The position numbers and the translations under genes are program-made. A stretch of 45,400 nt of DNA from Aureobasidium sp. EXF-3400 (taxonomy: Eukaryota > Ascomycota > Dothideomycetes > Dothideales > Saccotheciaceae), in contig SWBL01000382.1 in NCBI GenBank assembly GCA_024195585.1, positions 1-45,400 of the forward strand, in the 5' to 3' direction. How positions within the stretch are numbered: the first letter of the stretch is position 1; each line of letters starts with the position of its first letter. Positions 1-10,272 of this stretch are shown here, piece after piece. Under the pieces are notes generated by a model that made no database searches, had not been told where the DNA came from, and saw nothing but the letters and a program-made list of their open reading frames with translations.

Positions 1-239
1 GCAGCTGCGCATCTTCTACAAGAACAAGAAGTACCTTCCCCTCGACCTCCGCGCAAAGCAGACCCGTGCCATCCGCAGAAGATTGAGCAAGGAGGATGCT
101 TCGCGCGTCACCGAGAAGCAGAAGAAGAAGCAGATCCACTTCCCCCAGAGAAACTACGCCGTCAAGGTGCGATAAATCTTCTACCTGGACACAAACCGTC
201 AGCCCTGTACTGACATATCTTCCCTCCCAGGCCCAATAA
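1..239 (+). CDS. RPL35: 60S ribosomal protein L35 (uL29), 3' end, partial
   Basis: Cytosolic large-subunit ribosomal protein near the polypeptide exit tunnel. The visible reading frame (starting at base 2) has the basic uL29-family C-terminal half, including [15 protein letters not shown] and [10 protein letters not shown] infer an intron at 167-230: it begins GTGCGA, has a TACTGAC branch-like sequence near 205-212 and ends CCCAG. Splicing joins AAG to GCC CAA TAA, so the protein ends in AVKAQ, matching the usual AVKA-type end of the family. Reading straight through would end at the TAA at 173-175 as AVKVR. The last coding exon is therefore only nine bases (231-239). The 5' part of the gene lies outside the window. 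The gene identity is firm; the last intron is a strong inference. Confidence 0.9.
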
Positions 240-792
240 ATGGTTTCGCCCAATCTCTTCCGACTTGCTACTCCTCTCCCACTTCCATAGTGGAGATTCC
301 TTTTTCTTGGTTCGGCGACGGCTCTGCGAGGAACGGGTTTTATCGCGCTCAACACTTCTTAGCCACAATGTAGCCAGCATCAAGACCAACCAAAAAAGCA
401 GCGCGCACTTTTTCGGCGTTAAAAGAAAATGACAAGCTGGGGTTACCAAACCAAATGATCCAATGTTTTACGCACCAACACAAATCTTCTCTCGTTCCTT
501 CGACCATTTGTTTTCGCATCGCAAACCGTGAAGTCGACACCACAGCAAAAACTGTTCTGGGTACTATGTTTTCATTATGTCTCTTGGACCATTCAATACT
601 TCTCGACAACATCTTCATCCAACCTGTACTCGCGAAACGCAACCACTCCAACAATGCCCATGCCAGCGTAACATCACTTGTAAAACTCATTTGTAGGTCT
701 TCAAGACTTGTGCTCAGATAGTCATAACGGAACAGACTCCGTCTCTTGTAAATTGTGAAATTGCTCTATGGTATCAATATGCAGAAAAAGCA
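240..792. other. convergent 3' spacer between RPL35 and ACL4
   Basis: Both flanking genes end here, so the stretch should hold their 3' UTRs and poly(A) sites. Open frames exist on both strands (for example 349-690 on minus), but they overlap each other, resemble nothing I recognise and have no splice-supported extension. I see no RNA gene. Confidence 0.6.
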
Positions 793-2025
793 CTACATGC
801 CAGCCATCTCCTCGTCGGCATCGGCTGCTTCATCGTCCTCATCAATTCCTTCCCATTCGTCCTCCTCTTCATCCTCCTTGCCCTCCTCCGGCGGAGGACC
901 AAGAACTTGACATTGTGCCTCGACCAATTCCTCAGTGTGCTGTTTGAGTCTTTCGTCTTCATACTCCAAAACTCTGTACAGTCTGAGGGTGTTAAGCAGC
1001 CAACTCCTGCTTGCTCTCAATGTGGCCAGCAATTCCTTTGCCTGTTCGGACTCGGTGTTGTTGACGGCGTCGCCAAACTGTGCCTTCTTCTTGTCTGCCA
1101 TGAGTTGTAGGCACCATCCACCAAGGTAGCAAGCCTCGACACTTTGGTCGTCTTCCAGAGCCAGACGCTCCAAGACATCCATTGCTTCCTCTTCCATCTC
1201 GGCTTCCATCAACAGACGGGCCAGACTGACGCGGGTGGGGAAGTCAGGGATCGTAGGGTCTTCAGGCTCGAGGTCTTTCCATATGCTGATGCTGCGAGTC
1301 AAGGCGGCGCGGGCATCTTCAGGCTTGAGTTGCGATAGACGGACTGAGGCCAGTGTTTGCAGTACCTCAGGACTATCAGGGTCGACCATCATGGCCTCTG
1401 TGATTAGGGCTTCGCATCGTTGTTCAGCGTCTGCCTCCCATCTGTGCAAGTCTTGTTAGCAATTGCGCACTTTCTTCTCAAAGCATGACCAGTTGACTCA
1501 CGAAAGATCGGTCATGTACACCTCGACAACACCACACAAGGCATTCGCCAACTTCCCTCTCTTCTCCTCCAACTGCACCTCAGCAGTGTCGTCTCTATTC
1601 GTCATGGCCTCCAGCTCAGCAATCTCCCTCTTCAAGACACTGGCTCCACGCTCAAACCAGCCGACACTGGCCGCACCACCCTCCTCGCACAACTGCGCCA
1701 TCCACAAGAACTTCTCGGCACCACCGCCCACAGCCTCTGGGACAGTGCCTTGAGGATCTGTCTCTACGGCTTGCATAAAGTAATCGCGAGCGGAATCGGC
1801 ATCGCCCAACTCAATGCAGATTTCGCCGAGCAGGTTCAGGGCTGGGAGAACGGCATTGGGGGTCTGAAGGCGGCGGACTAGGACGAGCAAGTTTTGGGCG
1901 TGTTCGAGGGCTTGTTCGGGTTCGCTGGTTTCAACGCATTGGATGGCAAGGTCGTAGAGTTGTTCAGGCGACTCTTTGGGTTGTGCGGAGCTCTTTGGGC
2001 TCTTTTTCGACTTTGTTTTGGCCAT
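793..2025 (-). CDS. ACL4: Assembly chaperone of Rpl4, TPR protein Acl4
   Basis: Two exons, 2025-1502 and 1441-793, give 390 residues. The 60-nt intron (1442-1501) starts GTGAGT and ends GCACAG; it joins the codons of ...MTDLS and WEADAEQ. The start is the ATG at 2025 (MAKTKSKK...); no ATG lies upstream in frame. The protein has a basic N-terminal tail, a run of tetratricopeptide-like helices (for example the stretch with EQLYDLAIQCVE and the segment with LNLLGEICIELGDADSARDYF) and a strongly acidic C-terminus (DEEEDEWEGIDEDDEAADADEE). This matches yeast Acl4 (YDR161W), which binds nascent Rpl4 and escorts it to the pre-60S particle. The gene is divergent from GIR2 and convergent with RPL35, so three translation-related genes sit together. 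Confidence 0.88.
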
Positions 2026-2400
2026 GGGTTTTGTTTTGACCTTCAAGGTTCTTTTTTCCCTTTTTCTTGTAGCTTCGGAGGTTGGGTTGGTCCAGCTTAG
2101 GGTGATGTTGATGGGCGTCGCTCGGTCGTGTAGTCGAGTTTGAGCTTGAATTCAATCGTCCAGACCAGCTGATCAAGTGTTCTGAGAGGGAAAAGAGTGC
2201 GAGAGTATCAAGAAAGACAGAAATGCTTCTCCGCTACGCGCTTCAATCTTCGAGAAAATTTGGAGCACGGACCTCCATCTCGACGTCAATTGTTGCGAAA
2301 GCGCGAACTGCCCGCCGTGAGAAGCTGGAAAGACGCCCTGACTATTTCTCTGTGAAAAAAGACCAGAAACACATATTCATATACAACACATACAAAAGCC
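2026..2400. promoter_or_regulatory. shared divergent promoter region ACL4 / GIR2
   Basis: The 375 bases between the two start codons must hold both promoters. On the ACL4 side there is no ATG on the sense strand for about 250 nt. On the GIR2 side there is one upstream ATG at 2223, treated separately. I see no convincing TATA box. Confidence 0.5.
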
Positions 2401-2408
2401 ATGGGTAG
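2223..2408 (+). other. possible upstream ORF overlapping the GIR2 start
   Basis: A 61-codon frame starts at ATG 2223 and stops at TAG 2406-2408, overlapping the GIR2 start codon at 2401 (ATGGGTAG). The predicted peptide is rich in arginine, lysine and serine. If the GIR2 transcript starts before 2223, ribosomes would terminate within a few bases of the main start, an arrangement that can permit reinitiation. Whether it is transcribed cannot be judged from sequence; if the transcript begins after 2223 this is chance. Confidence 0.3.
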
Positions 2409-3157
2409 AGAAGAACAAACAGAGGAGCGCGAAGTCCTCGACTCCATCTTCCCCGAAGAAATCACAGGTCCGCTGTTTTTTATGCCTATACCACCGATAA
2501 TCCGCTGACAAGCAACACCCAGACATCTCCGACACCGAATACCGTGTATCGATACAACTCGAAGTAACCGAAGAAGATGAAGAATCCACCGAAGCACCCC
2601 CAACCCTCATTCTCTCCGTCTCATATCCCGAAGACTACCCCGACGTAGCTCCACGACTAGATCTCTCCGCCCCGCCAAACGCTCCAAAGCACAAATACCT
2701 AGATATCCAAGAAGACAAGGCGCGACTGCTGGATGGACTCACCGCAACAATCGAGGAGAATCTGGGTATGGCTATGGTCTTCACCCTCGTCACCACCTTG
2801 AAGGACGAAGCCGAGCTCTTGATCGCCGAACGTCAAAAAGCAGTCCAAGCGGAAAGAGACATGGAGGCTGCCGAAGCCGAAGCAGAGGAAAACCGCAAAT
2901 TCGAAGGCACGAAAGTGACGATAGAGGTCTATCTGGAGTGGAGCCGCAAGTTCAAAGAGGAAATGGCAGAAGCAAAGAAGAAGGCTGAAGAGCAAAGAGA
3001 GGCTGAGGAAAAGAAGAAGAGAGGTGGCAAGGAAGAGAAGAAGATGACAGGGAGGGAGTTGTGGGAGAGTGGTGTTGCGACCAGAGCGTTCGTTGATGAG
3101 GATGACGATGGTGCCGATGCTCTTGAGGCTATGAAGAAGCTCAAGGTCGAGGCATGA
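2401..3157 (+). CDS. GIR2: RWD-domain protein Gir2 (RWDD1-like)
   Basis: Two exons, 2401-2467 and 2523-3157, give 233 residues. The 55-nt intron starts with the unusual donor GTCCGC, has CGCTGAC near the end and finishes CCCAG; it joins FPEEI and TDISDTEYRV, which restores the RWD fold. The RWD domain (about residues 5-110) carries the family signature YPEDYPDVAP (around 58-67). It is followed by an acidic and lysine-rich, probably coiled-coil region and a conserved C-terminal tail (TGRELWESG, then VDEDDDGADALEA). Yeast Gir2 and human RWDD1 (DFRP2) stabilise a DRG/Rbg-type GTPase, and Gir2 also contacts Gcn1 on ribosomes. The length is close to the family's usual 240-265. The start is the first ATG that opens the RWD frame. 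Confidence 0.88.
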
Positions 3158-3776
3158 GCGCTCGCATCCTAGCCTTTGGTCGAATATGGAAAGAAAACGG
3201 AAATGAAAGCTATGCCACTACTGCATGTCAGCTACACGCCAGAAGGGAAGTTGAGTCTATCGAACTACCTGCTCGACTGCTCCAACAAATGTCGGACAAA
3301 TTTCTGCATCATATCGAAGCCTACACATCGGCTTGCGACGTAACTTACTGGAGAGGCTGGTTCTTGAAGATGCTAATGTATATAAAACCATTGGACAGCA
3401 TAGGACACCAAACATATTGACGATCATCATGATATCTTTCCCTTACGCTCCCCATGCGTCTGTACAACAAATGTTCTCCATGACAGGGTCACCAAAATGT
3501 CTCAATCAGGTCTCGAATTGTGTGTACTCTACTTTTCCGCGTTAACGGAGTCTTCCACACCTCGAGGCTCAATCAAATCATGCAGCATTTGTGTCAAAAG
3601 CACGTTCTTCGGGTGTGCTTGAATTTGGATCATTATCTAAAAGTACATCCATATCTCTGGCTAGCTAGAGCCATCCATCAAAGCCACCAGTGCTCTGGAA
3701 AAAAAGTGTAGGTCATGCATCTCGTTCGTAACAAGGTAAACAATCATATCAGAAAAGAGAAAGATCCATCCACAAC
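3158..3776. other. convergent 3' spacer, nothing recognised
   Basis: The stretch lies between the stop codons of GIR2 (plus) and the gene at 3777 (minus) and should hold their 3' UTRs. A frame at 3154-3420 overlaps the GIR2 stop, but it looks random and has no partner exon. I see no RNA gene or repeat. Confidence 0.5.
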
Positions 3777-4435
3777 TTAAGCAGAGGTGTCCTTGAGGAT
3801 ATCAAACTGGCCATCGTTGGAGACACCCTGCTGCTTGGGGAGGGCAGCGTCGCCAGCAGACTGCTGAGCGTTGCGCTGCATGTCGTTCAGGGCAGTGCGA
3901 CCAGGGTCGTTCTTGCCGCCAATGTCGTTGTTGAAGGAAGCGTTGGGAGCATTGCTGTCGAAACCGCCCTCGGAGATGTTCTTGCCGTGAGGGGCCTGGC
4001 CTGCGATGGTGCCCGAAGCGTTAGCGGTGGATCCAGCGAGGTAGGAAGACGTCGGTGCTGGAGGCGCGCCACTGTTGTTGCCGCTCAATCCACGTGCGGC
4101 GTTCAGCTGGGCTTCCTCGTTCCAGCCTTCCAATGCCTGACGTGCTTCGGCATCGGCGGCGGCTTGGAGGGTGTTTGCGCCAGAGGTGTCCGTGTTGTTG
4201 GTTGTCGTCGAGCTGGAGGGTTGTGAAGAGGCGGCTGCGTGGCTGCCTGCGCCGAACGAACCGCCCGTCTTCAATGACTCTCCAGCAAGTGAGTCCGACG
4301 TAACAGTGCCGGCCTTTTCGACCTTGGGGTTATTAATACCTTCGTTGGTGTTGGTGACCTGTTCATCGAAAGTTAGACTTGCTCCATCGGCTGATTTGAA
4401 ATGGCTCAATGTACCTTAGTTCCGGAGGAAGACAT
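3777..4435 (-). CDS. conserved fungal hydrophilic protein, function unknown
   Basis: Two exons, 4435-4415 and 4358-3777, give 200 residues. The first exon encodes only MSSSGTK. The 56-nt intron starts GTACAT, contains CTAAC and ends GAACAG. Splicing gives MSSSGTKVTNTNEGINNPK; without it no ATG opens this frame. The protein has no membrane segment or signal peptide and is rich in Ala, Ser, Thr, Asn and Gly, so it is probably disordered. Two conserved-looking patches stand out: one with PKVEKAGTVTSDSLAGESL and one with EGGFDSNAPNASFNNDIGGK near residue 150. I recognise the general type from other filamentous fungi but know no assigned function. A stress-protective role is only a guess from its composition and its similar neighbour at 5426-5977. 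Confidence 0.78.
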
Positions 4436-5425
4436 GATGATTGATGTGTGAAAAGTGGTTTATTGGATAGACTTGTTGAAGATTGGTTGTGCTTGTGAAT
4501 GAGAGGTGGAAAGAATAGCTTCCTGTGCTGCTTTTTGTTTGCTTCCTGAAGCTCTGCCTTCTCCATGAGCTCCACCTATTGCGTAGAAGCTCCTCTTGCC
4601 TTGGGAGCATCATCTCGACGTAACCAGTACATGCGCTCGCCCAGAGGTGAACACGCGATTCGTACATACGTTTTGCGACATGTGCATCGAGATCGTTACA
4701 TCATCCTAGCTTGACCCCACCTAAATTTTGCTACTTGGGTAGAAAGTGCCCCGCACCTGATAATGACGCCCTTGGATCATGGTTGGTAGTCGGAAAGGGA
4801 TTTGCTTAGTGGACTGAACCTTTCAGAGAAAGCTTGGTGCCAACGATGAAAGAAATCTGGTGGCTGAACGGTATAGACCTCATATACAACTAGTTGTCCT
4901 GGCGGCTGTGGTTCGAATAGACATTCGGAGGCTCATGAAGCTGACCCACTCTACTTCCGAAACGTTAATTTCGCCGCAACTTGTCATAACCTTTTCGAGG
5001 CAATCCACTCTCGTGGCAGAAATTTCGTATTTGGGAACGTTGAGCCTCAATCGATCGTTGAGAAGAAAAGCTCGCTCTGCTGCCTCAAGCGGTATGCGCT
5101 TCGAATCGCAGCAAGTGTGTAGTTCCTGAAGGTGGAAGCTTCGACAGGATGCATGTCACACGAGCAAGTAAACAGAAGATGGAAGTTTTTGTGTACATTG
5201 AAATTCATCTTCATTGCCCAAGCATTGTGAAACGCTCATTCGTGATTATTTGGATATGTTATGGTTAACCCAATAGAATGCCTTGCGCGCTCATTCGCAA
5301 GGAGGTATAGTGTAAACAGAAAAATAATTCATTCCCTCATGCAAGCCATCGCCCTGAAGCGCCCTGCGCCAGGTACAACCAGATAGGCTGCGTTTTTGAA
5401 AAATGAGAAATCGTCAGAAAGCCAT
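4436..5425. other. 990-bp spacer upstream of the hydrophilic gene at 3777
   Basis: The part near 4436-4562 is ATG-free on the minus strand and probably includes the 5' leader of the gene at 3777-4435. The rest should contain its promoter and the 3' UTR of the next gene. The frame at 4860-5129 (plus) has no features suggesting a gene. I recognise no RNA gene. Confidence 0.5.
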
Positions 5426-5977
5426 TTACGAGGCGTTGGAGGGGTCGTTCTTGGGGTAACCGTAGTCCTGGCCGGTAGTGTCGGAAAGACCAGACTTGTT
5501 CTTGGCCTCGCGGGTAACAGCATCGTTGGGGATACCGGAGAGGCCATCCTTGCCCTCACGGCCAACACCTTGGCCGAGGGTGGCATCAGCGCTTCTGACA
5601 GCGCTGTCACCAGTGGCAGGCTCACGGAGAGCGTCGTTGCCGTGGGAGAAGGTGTCAGAGACACGGCCAGAGCCAACATTGACGGTGCTGGGATCAGCAG
5701 AGTTGAAGTCGGACTTGGCGGGAGGGTTCTCGGGCAGAGGAAGGTTGCTGCGGCGCTCCTCAATGAGCTCAGCCTTGTTCTTGTCGGCCTGGTCAACGAT
5801 GGACTGGATATATGTTAGTTGATATTCCTGATTCTAGTCCTAAACAGGATTACTGACCTGCATGGCAGCGGCGTTAGAGTCGGCAGAGACGTTACCGCCG
5901 TGGGCAGCAGAGTCACGCTGCTCCATCTTGCGGACGTCCTCCTTGGTGTAGTGGAAAGTCTGCTCAGTGCCGGACAT
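5426..5977 (-). CDS. conserved fungal hydrophilic (LEA-like) protein
   Basis: Two exons, 5977-5858 (40 codons) and 5803-5426, give 165 residues. The 54-nt intron starts GTCAGT, contains AACTAAC and ends TCCAG; it joins ...NAAAMQ to SIVDQADKNKAEL. The protein is highly charged and lacks Cys and Trp. A short helical N-terminal segment (FHYTKEDVRKMEQRD) is followed by motifs that look conserved in filamentous fungi: NLPLPENPP, NVGSGR, LREPATGDSAVR, GREGKDGL, PNDAVTREAK and a C-terminal TTGQDYGYP. Composition suggests an intrinsically disordered, possibly stress-related protein; no biochemical role is known to me. Same strand and architecture as its downstream neighbour, but I see no convincing sequence similarity, so they do not look like duplicates. 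Confidence 0.82.
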
Positions 5978-7940
5978 TTTGATGGTTTGTTGTGGTGGTA
6001 GGAAAAAGTTGAAAGGTGTAGATTGGTAGATGAGTTGTAGTGTTGTTAATCGTTTGAGATTTGAGATGAATGGCAAAGAAAAACTTCAGAGCATGCAGAG
6101 ATGGTCATATTTGAACTCGTTGTCGAGTTCAGTTGAGAAAATTGTTATGACGCCGACTTACATCATGTGGTGGGGCAACCCAGCATCAACACCATGCAAT
6201 TTTCAGAAATCAGAAACTCGTAGAACACCGGATGCCCTGAGCGGACTGTGCGCACGACATGCATCATCCGATCTATTGTGAATAGCCAACTCTGTTGACG
6301 TTCGTGGCTTTACCAAGACGTTTGTAGCTCCACTGCGTCCGTGATGGCGGGGTCGCAACTCTTGCAAGCCTGCGAGAAATTCGATGGAGGATTCGATCTC
6401 TTTTGCAGAACAACATTACGATCAACGGCCTGCAGTCGGCTCTACTTGGTACCTGATGCGTTTGCAGAGTCTGTTTTCCTCAAAAGCCAAATGATGCAAC
6501 TGCAGGATACTCACCTGAATCGATTAGTGTAGAGAAGTCGCGGATTCAACAACAATGACTTCGTCAGATGATTCTCTCTGGATTCCGACAAGCAAAGAAG
6601 AATAGTACTCGAGTAGGTCAAATGCTTTTACACCAATGTTGTGTGCTGGGTGATAAGTGTGGCAGACTCACAAAGTGTACCACTTCTTGTAAGAAGAGGT
6701 CGGTCTTATGACTGATCGGCTCGTCCTAGAAGGTGTTGCAAAGATTATGGTATGGATACTCGAGAATAAACCGTCTTCCTCCAATAGAGGCATGTAGTCG
6801 AAAGACCAGTTGATCAAGCTGGCCAATCATCCCAGCTTTCGTGGGCCATGAAGGCGATCAGGGTTCTGACACCTTTCGGCATTGCACTGCTGGTGCTCGT
6901 CAGGGGCCGGAGCTGGGGTAGTTAGTGGATAACCCCGGAGCCTGGTGTGATTTCTTTTTCTTTGTAGATACCACATGGTATGTGTTCGGTCGAGTTGTGA
7001 CTTGGATGGTAAGCAGGGTTGCACAGTCGACAAGTGTTTCCGCAGTAAAATTGGCGCCAATTTATGGCGAAGATGGGCAATACTTGCAATACCACCACGG
7101 CTTCCTTTTTCTTTGTCAATATTCTGAAGGATTTGGTTTTGATGAAAGTGGTGTTGAGGAAACGTGGTTGGTGGTCATTTGTGTCCAACACACGACAGAG
7201 CAGCCAACACAAGTACCCAGGTACTTCGCAAATATGATCCGAACGTGTCGAATTTGGTGAAATGCAATATGGCGGATTCAACAATTGCATTGTGAGACAC
7301 TGCCATTGCAACATAGTTTCAAGTCAGGATGCAGGTTGTCAAGAACATATAGACATGTACTCATTAAGGAGAGGTGTAGTCGTAAATAGAGCTTCGGCTG
7401 ATTGGCCGAGTCCTAGACCGTTGAAAGTTGAAACGCAAGCAAGTCACGAGTTTGGTTCTTTCCTCGCGTTCTGGTAGAAAGCAAAATCCACGTCGCGCTG
7501 CCACAAATCACGAGCGGAATGCGCGGGAAGAAAGACAAAAGACAAAAGATGGTCCAACGAACGTGTAGAAGCCAGACTAGCATTGCATCTTCTTCGTGAG
7601 CTGGTATGATCAAGGCACAGTAGACTCGGTCAGAAGACGAGCGATCGTCAGACGCGCCTTTTTAGTAGTATAGAGCACACGACCTGAATTCGAGGATATT
7701 TATGCCTTCAAATAGCCATGCGCGAGCAATCAGTAAATGAGAGAACCAAGAATAATTCTGCTTGAATGCCCCTATCGCTACGCGTAGATCAAGAATATGG
7801 CATTGAAGGCAGGAACGAGGTGTCGTGTAGTTGAAATGTGTGGGATTGGTGGGCCGGAAGTCGCGTTCGGTCGCGTCTCACCGTTCAGCGTCAGCTCGTC
7901 GAGGAAGACTGTCCACCATCTTCGCCCAACATACCTGTCC
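5978..7940. other. long spacer before the homeobox gene
   Basis: About 1.9 kb without a gene I can support. It holds the promoter of the gene at 5426-5977 (the first minus-strand ATG upstream of its start is near 6095) and the promoter and leader of the homeobox gene. The longest frames (6922-7314 minus and 6925-7260 plus) overlap on opposite strands and have no domain or splice support. Short upstream ATGs precede the homeobox gene, including one at 7717. Confidence 0.5.
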
Positions 7941-9826
7941 ATGTCAGCAGTAATGGACGAGCATACTAATGAGACCCCTGTCCAAGGGGGTTCGTCGTCG
8001 TCAGAATCTCCATCCGCACTGCAGCCCGAGACCGAAGCATCCTTGGTCTTGAAGGCGACGGCCAATAGCTACCCTTTTCTGGTCCACTCGACTGATACTC
8101 TGGCCAACAATCGCCCTCCCAATGTCGACAACAAGCCTCTGGCCCGTCAAAAGCGAAGACGGACAAGGTAAGAGCACCTCGTATCTGTTCAGCTCGCGAA
8201 GCCCGCCTGACATAAAATAGTCCCGATGACCAGAAGATTCTCGAGGAAGCCTACGCGAAGAACTCGAAGCCTGACAAGGCCACTCGTATGGATATCGTGA
8301 GCCGTGTTGCTTTGGGTGAAAAGGAAGTCCAGGTATCGCCAACTCATCTCAAGCCCATATAACGCGTCAAACTAAATCACGTCCAGATTTGGTTCCAGAA
8401 CCGTCGCCAAAGTTCGCGTAGAAAGTCCAAGCCACTGGATCCTCGCGAGATGGCCACCTACCACCCATCGTATTCCTCGCCGCTCGACGCCCAAACTGCT
8501 GATCACCGAGAAGACCTGTCTACCACCCAGGACAACCCGACGCATACCACTGACTCGACTTCGATATCCCAAGACAAGGCTGCTCCATCCGCCAGCCAGA
8601 ATGCCTCGGCCTCTTTCGTTGAGGTCCCCAGTTCACAACCTGAAGCAGCCTCCCAGGACTCCGCTTCAAAACCCGGATATTTGTCCAACAGACGTAACAA
8701 TGCTTCTTTCACTGCCAACGACTCGTTCGAAGCACCGCCAGCCAGCCAGGAGCCTTCGACAAAGCGTTTAAGGAAGTCCGACTCCAAGATCCGCCTGTCC
8801 ATGACGGCCGATGGTGTTGCCCGCGTCATGGAGGGCGATGACCTTACATCCTCCCCTCCTCGCAAGCTCCCTCCTCCTGTATCTGCCACTACCGTTCTCG
8901 TTGAACCTGCCAGTCAATCAAACGGACTATACCGTACTAATAGCCAGGTCAGTCTGTGTGATACACCAGGCAGCCAAGAAGGCGGCACCAGTCTTCGTCG
9001 AAAACCGAGTGGACGATCTCGCGACTCACGCGTGTGGTCTTTCTTTGCCGACCGTGGTGCACGTAGTGAATTGGAGGACCGTGCCAACCAGGAAACCAGC
9101 GGTGACGCAGCCGAAGCTATTTCTCTTTTGCGTCAACAGGAGAAGGATCGCGCAAACCACCCTTTGACACGCGTCCCTTCCTTGAAACGTCTCAATCCCC
9201 AGACCATCTCCAACGAAGATCGTGCTGTGAAGCGTATGCGCCCAAGCCAGTCTTTCAACCTGCCTCCTCCTTCATCTGCTCCTTCAGCCGTGGCCGCGAC
9301 TCCCTTCCGCCAACCTCTCATGCAACGCTCATCCTCAGCACGTAATCTGCAGTCCACCAACAGAAGACTCGCTCATCACGATCCGTTACTGTTGGCCAAG
9401 ACACCTAAACTCAAGCAGACACCTACGTTCGAGATTTCAGCCACAGACTCCGACAAGGAAAACTGGAGTCCTGGTGATCGCCCTTCAGCTTTCATGGACC
9501 GCCAGTTCCTGCATCAGATGGCAACCTCACCCGCCGTCATGCCATCGACGATCAAGAGACCACGTGCACTTGCTGGCTTTCACGAAACGCCCGCGCCTCG
9601 CAGTCGTGGCAAGCATAGTAGCAGAACCCAAGTTGAGCGTTTGGACGACGATGACGAGGATGAGGATGTCATGCAATTCATGAATCAACCCAGCAGTGGT
9701 GTCAGAAAAGACAAGACGCATCGTGCCCTTGAGAGAGACGAACGTCAAAGCTCTGAGGAGGAAGATCTGAACTGTGTTGAGGGGTTGCTCAAGTTGAGCC
9801 AGGGCAACTGGGGTGGTGGCAGGTGA
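7941..9826 (+). CDS. homeodomain transcription factor, Yox1/Yhp1 type
   Basis: Three exons, 7941-8167, 8221-8332 and 8387-9826, give 592 residues. Introns of 53 nt (8168-8220, GTAAGA...AATAG) and 54 nt (8333-8386, GTATCG...TCCAG) interrupt the homeodomain. Joined, residues 69-128 read as a homeobox with RQKRRRTSPDDQ, VALGEKEVQIWFQNRRQ and a basic end, the DNA-recognition helix carrying WFQNRR. The remainder is long, Ser/Pro-rich and low in hydrophobics, with an acidic patch (DDDDEDEDVMQF) and a C-terminal GLLKLSQGNW motif. In yeasts Yox1-type repressors act in cell-cycle transcription; the precise role here is inferred. The start is uncertain: an in-frame ATG at 7797 would add 48 residues, and ATG 7953 has the better context at -3. 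Confidence 0.82.
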
Positions 9827-10272
9827 CGACCTGAATGACCTTGTCGCTGTTTCTGTTTCTCTTGTTTTAGTAATGTTTTTGCGTTGATTCGCATGGAAAT
9901 CGGCAGAGGAGAGGCATTGATGTGGGTGTTTTGTTTTAGCTTTTTTGTCTTTCCTTGCTTGGTTGCTGCTTTTGTTTTATCGGAGAGTAGGCAGTGGCCG
10001 GATCTCAGTCGGCCACACGGTGTTTATTTGGTTGGATCACTCAAAGGGAGGATGCATGTGAAGCATAGCTTAGCAATACGATGATGTTTTTCAAAGAAGC
10101 CGTTTGCAACACGACGAAGACGAACTTATCAACGTGGCGTCGAATTGTCCTGCAACACTGGGGCATTTACGATTAAGTGGAAGAAAAAGATTGCTTTTAC
10201 TACAGAAAACACATATCAGATCGACCATTCCACCCACCTCATATATCTCATGGACTCATTGATCACCATCTA
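9827..10272. other. convergent 3' spacer
   Basis: Between the homeobox stop (plus) and the PI-PLC stop (minus). T-rich in 9845-9980, compatible with a 3' UTR. I see no gene or repeat. Confidence 0.5.

Noticed and set aside
349..690. 113-residue minus-strand frame in the RPL35/ACL4 spacer
   Set aside because: Lies in the 3' UTRs of two convergent genes, overlaps a plus-strand frame and shows no recognisable family.
4905..4925. GGTTCGAAT sequence resembling a tRNA T-loop
   Set aside because: No matching acceptor stem, D-arm or anticodon arm can be laid out around it.
6922..7314. 130-residue minus-strand frame in the spacer before the homeobox gene
   Set aside because: Overlaps a 111-residue plus-strand frame, Cys/His/Ile-rich without motif, no splice support.
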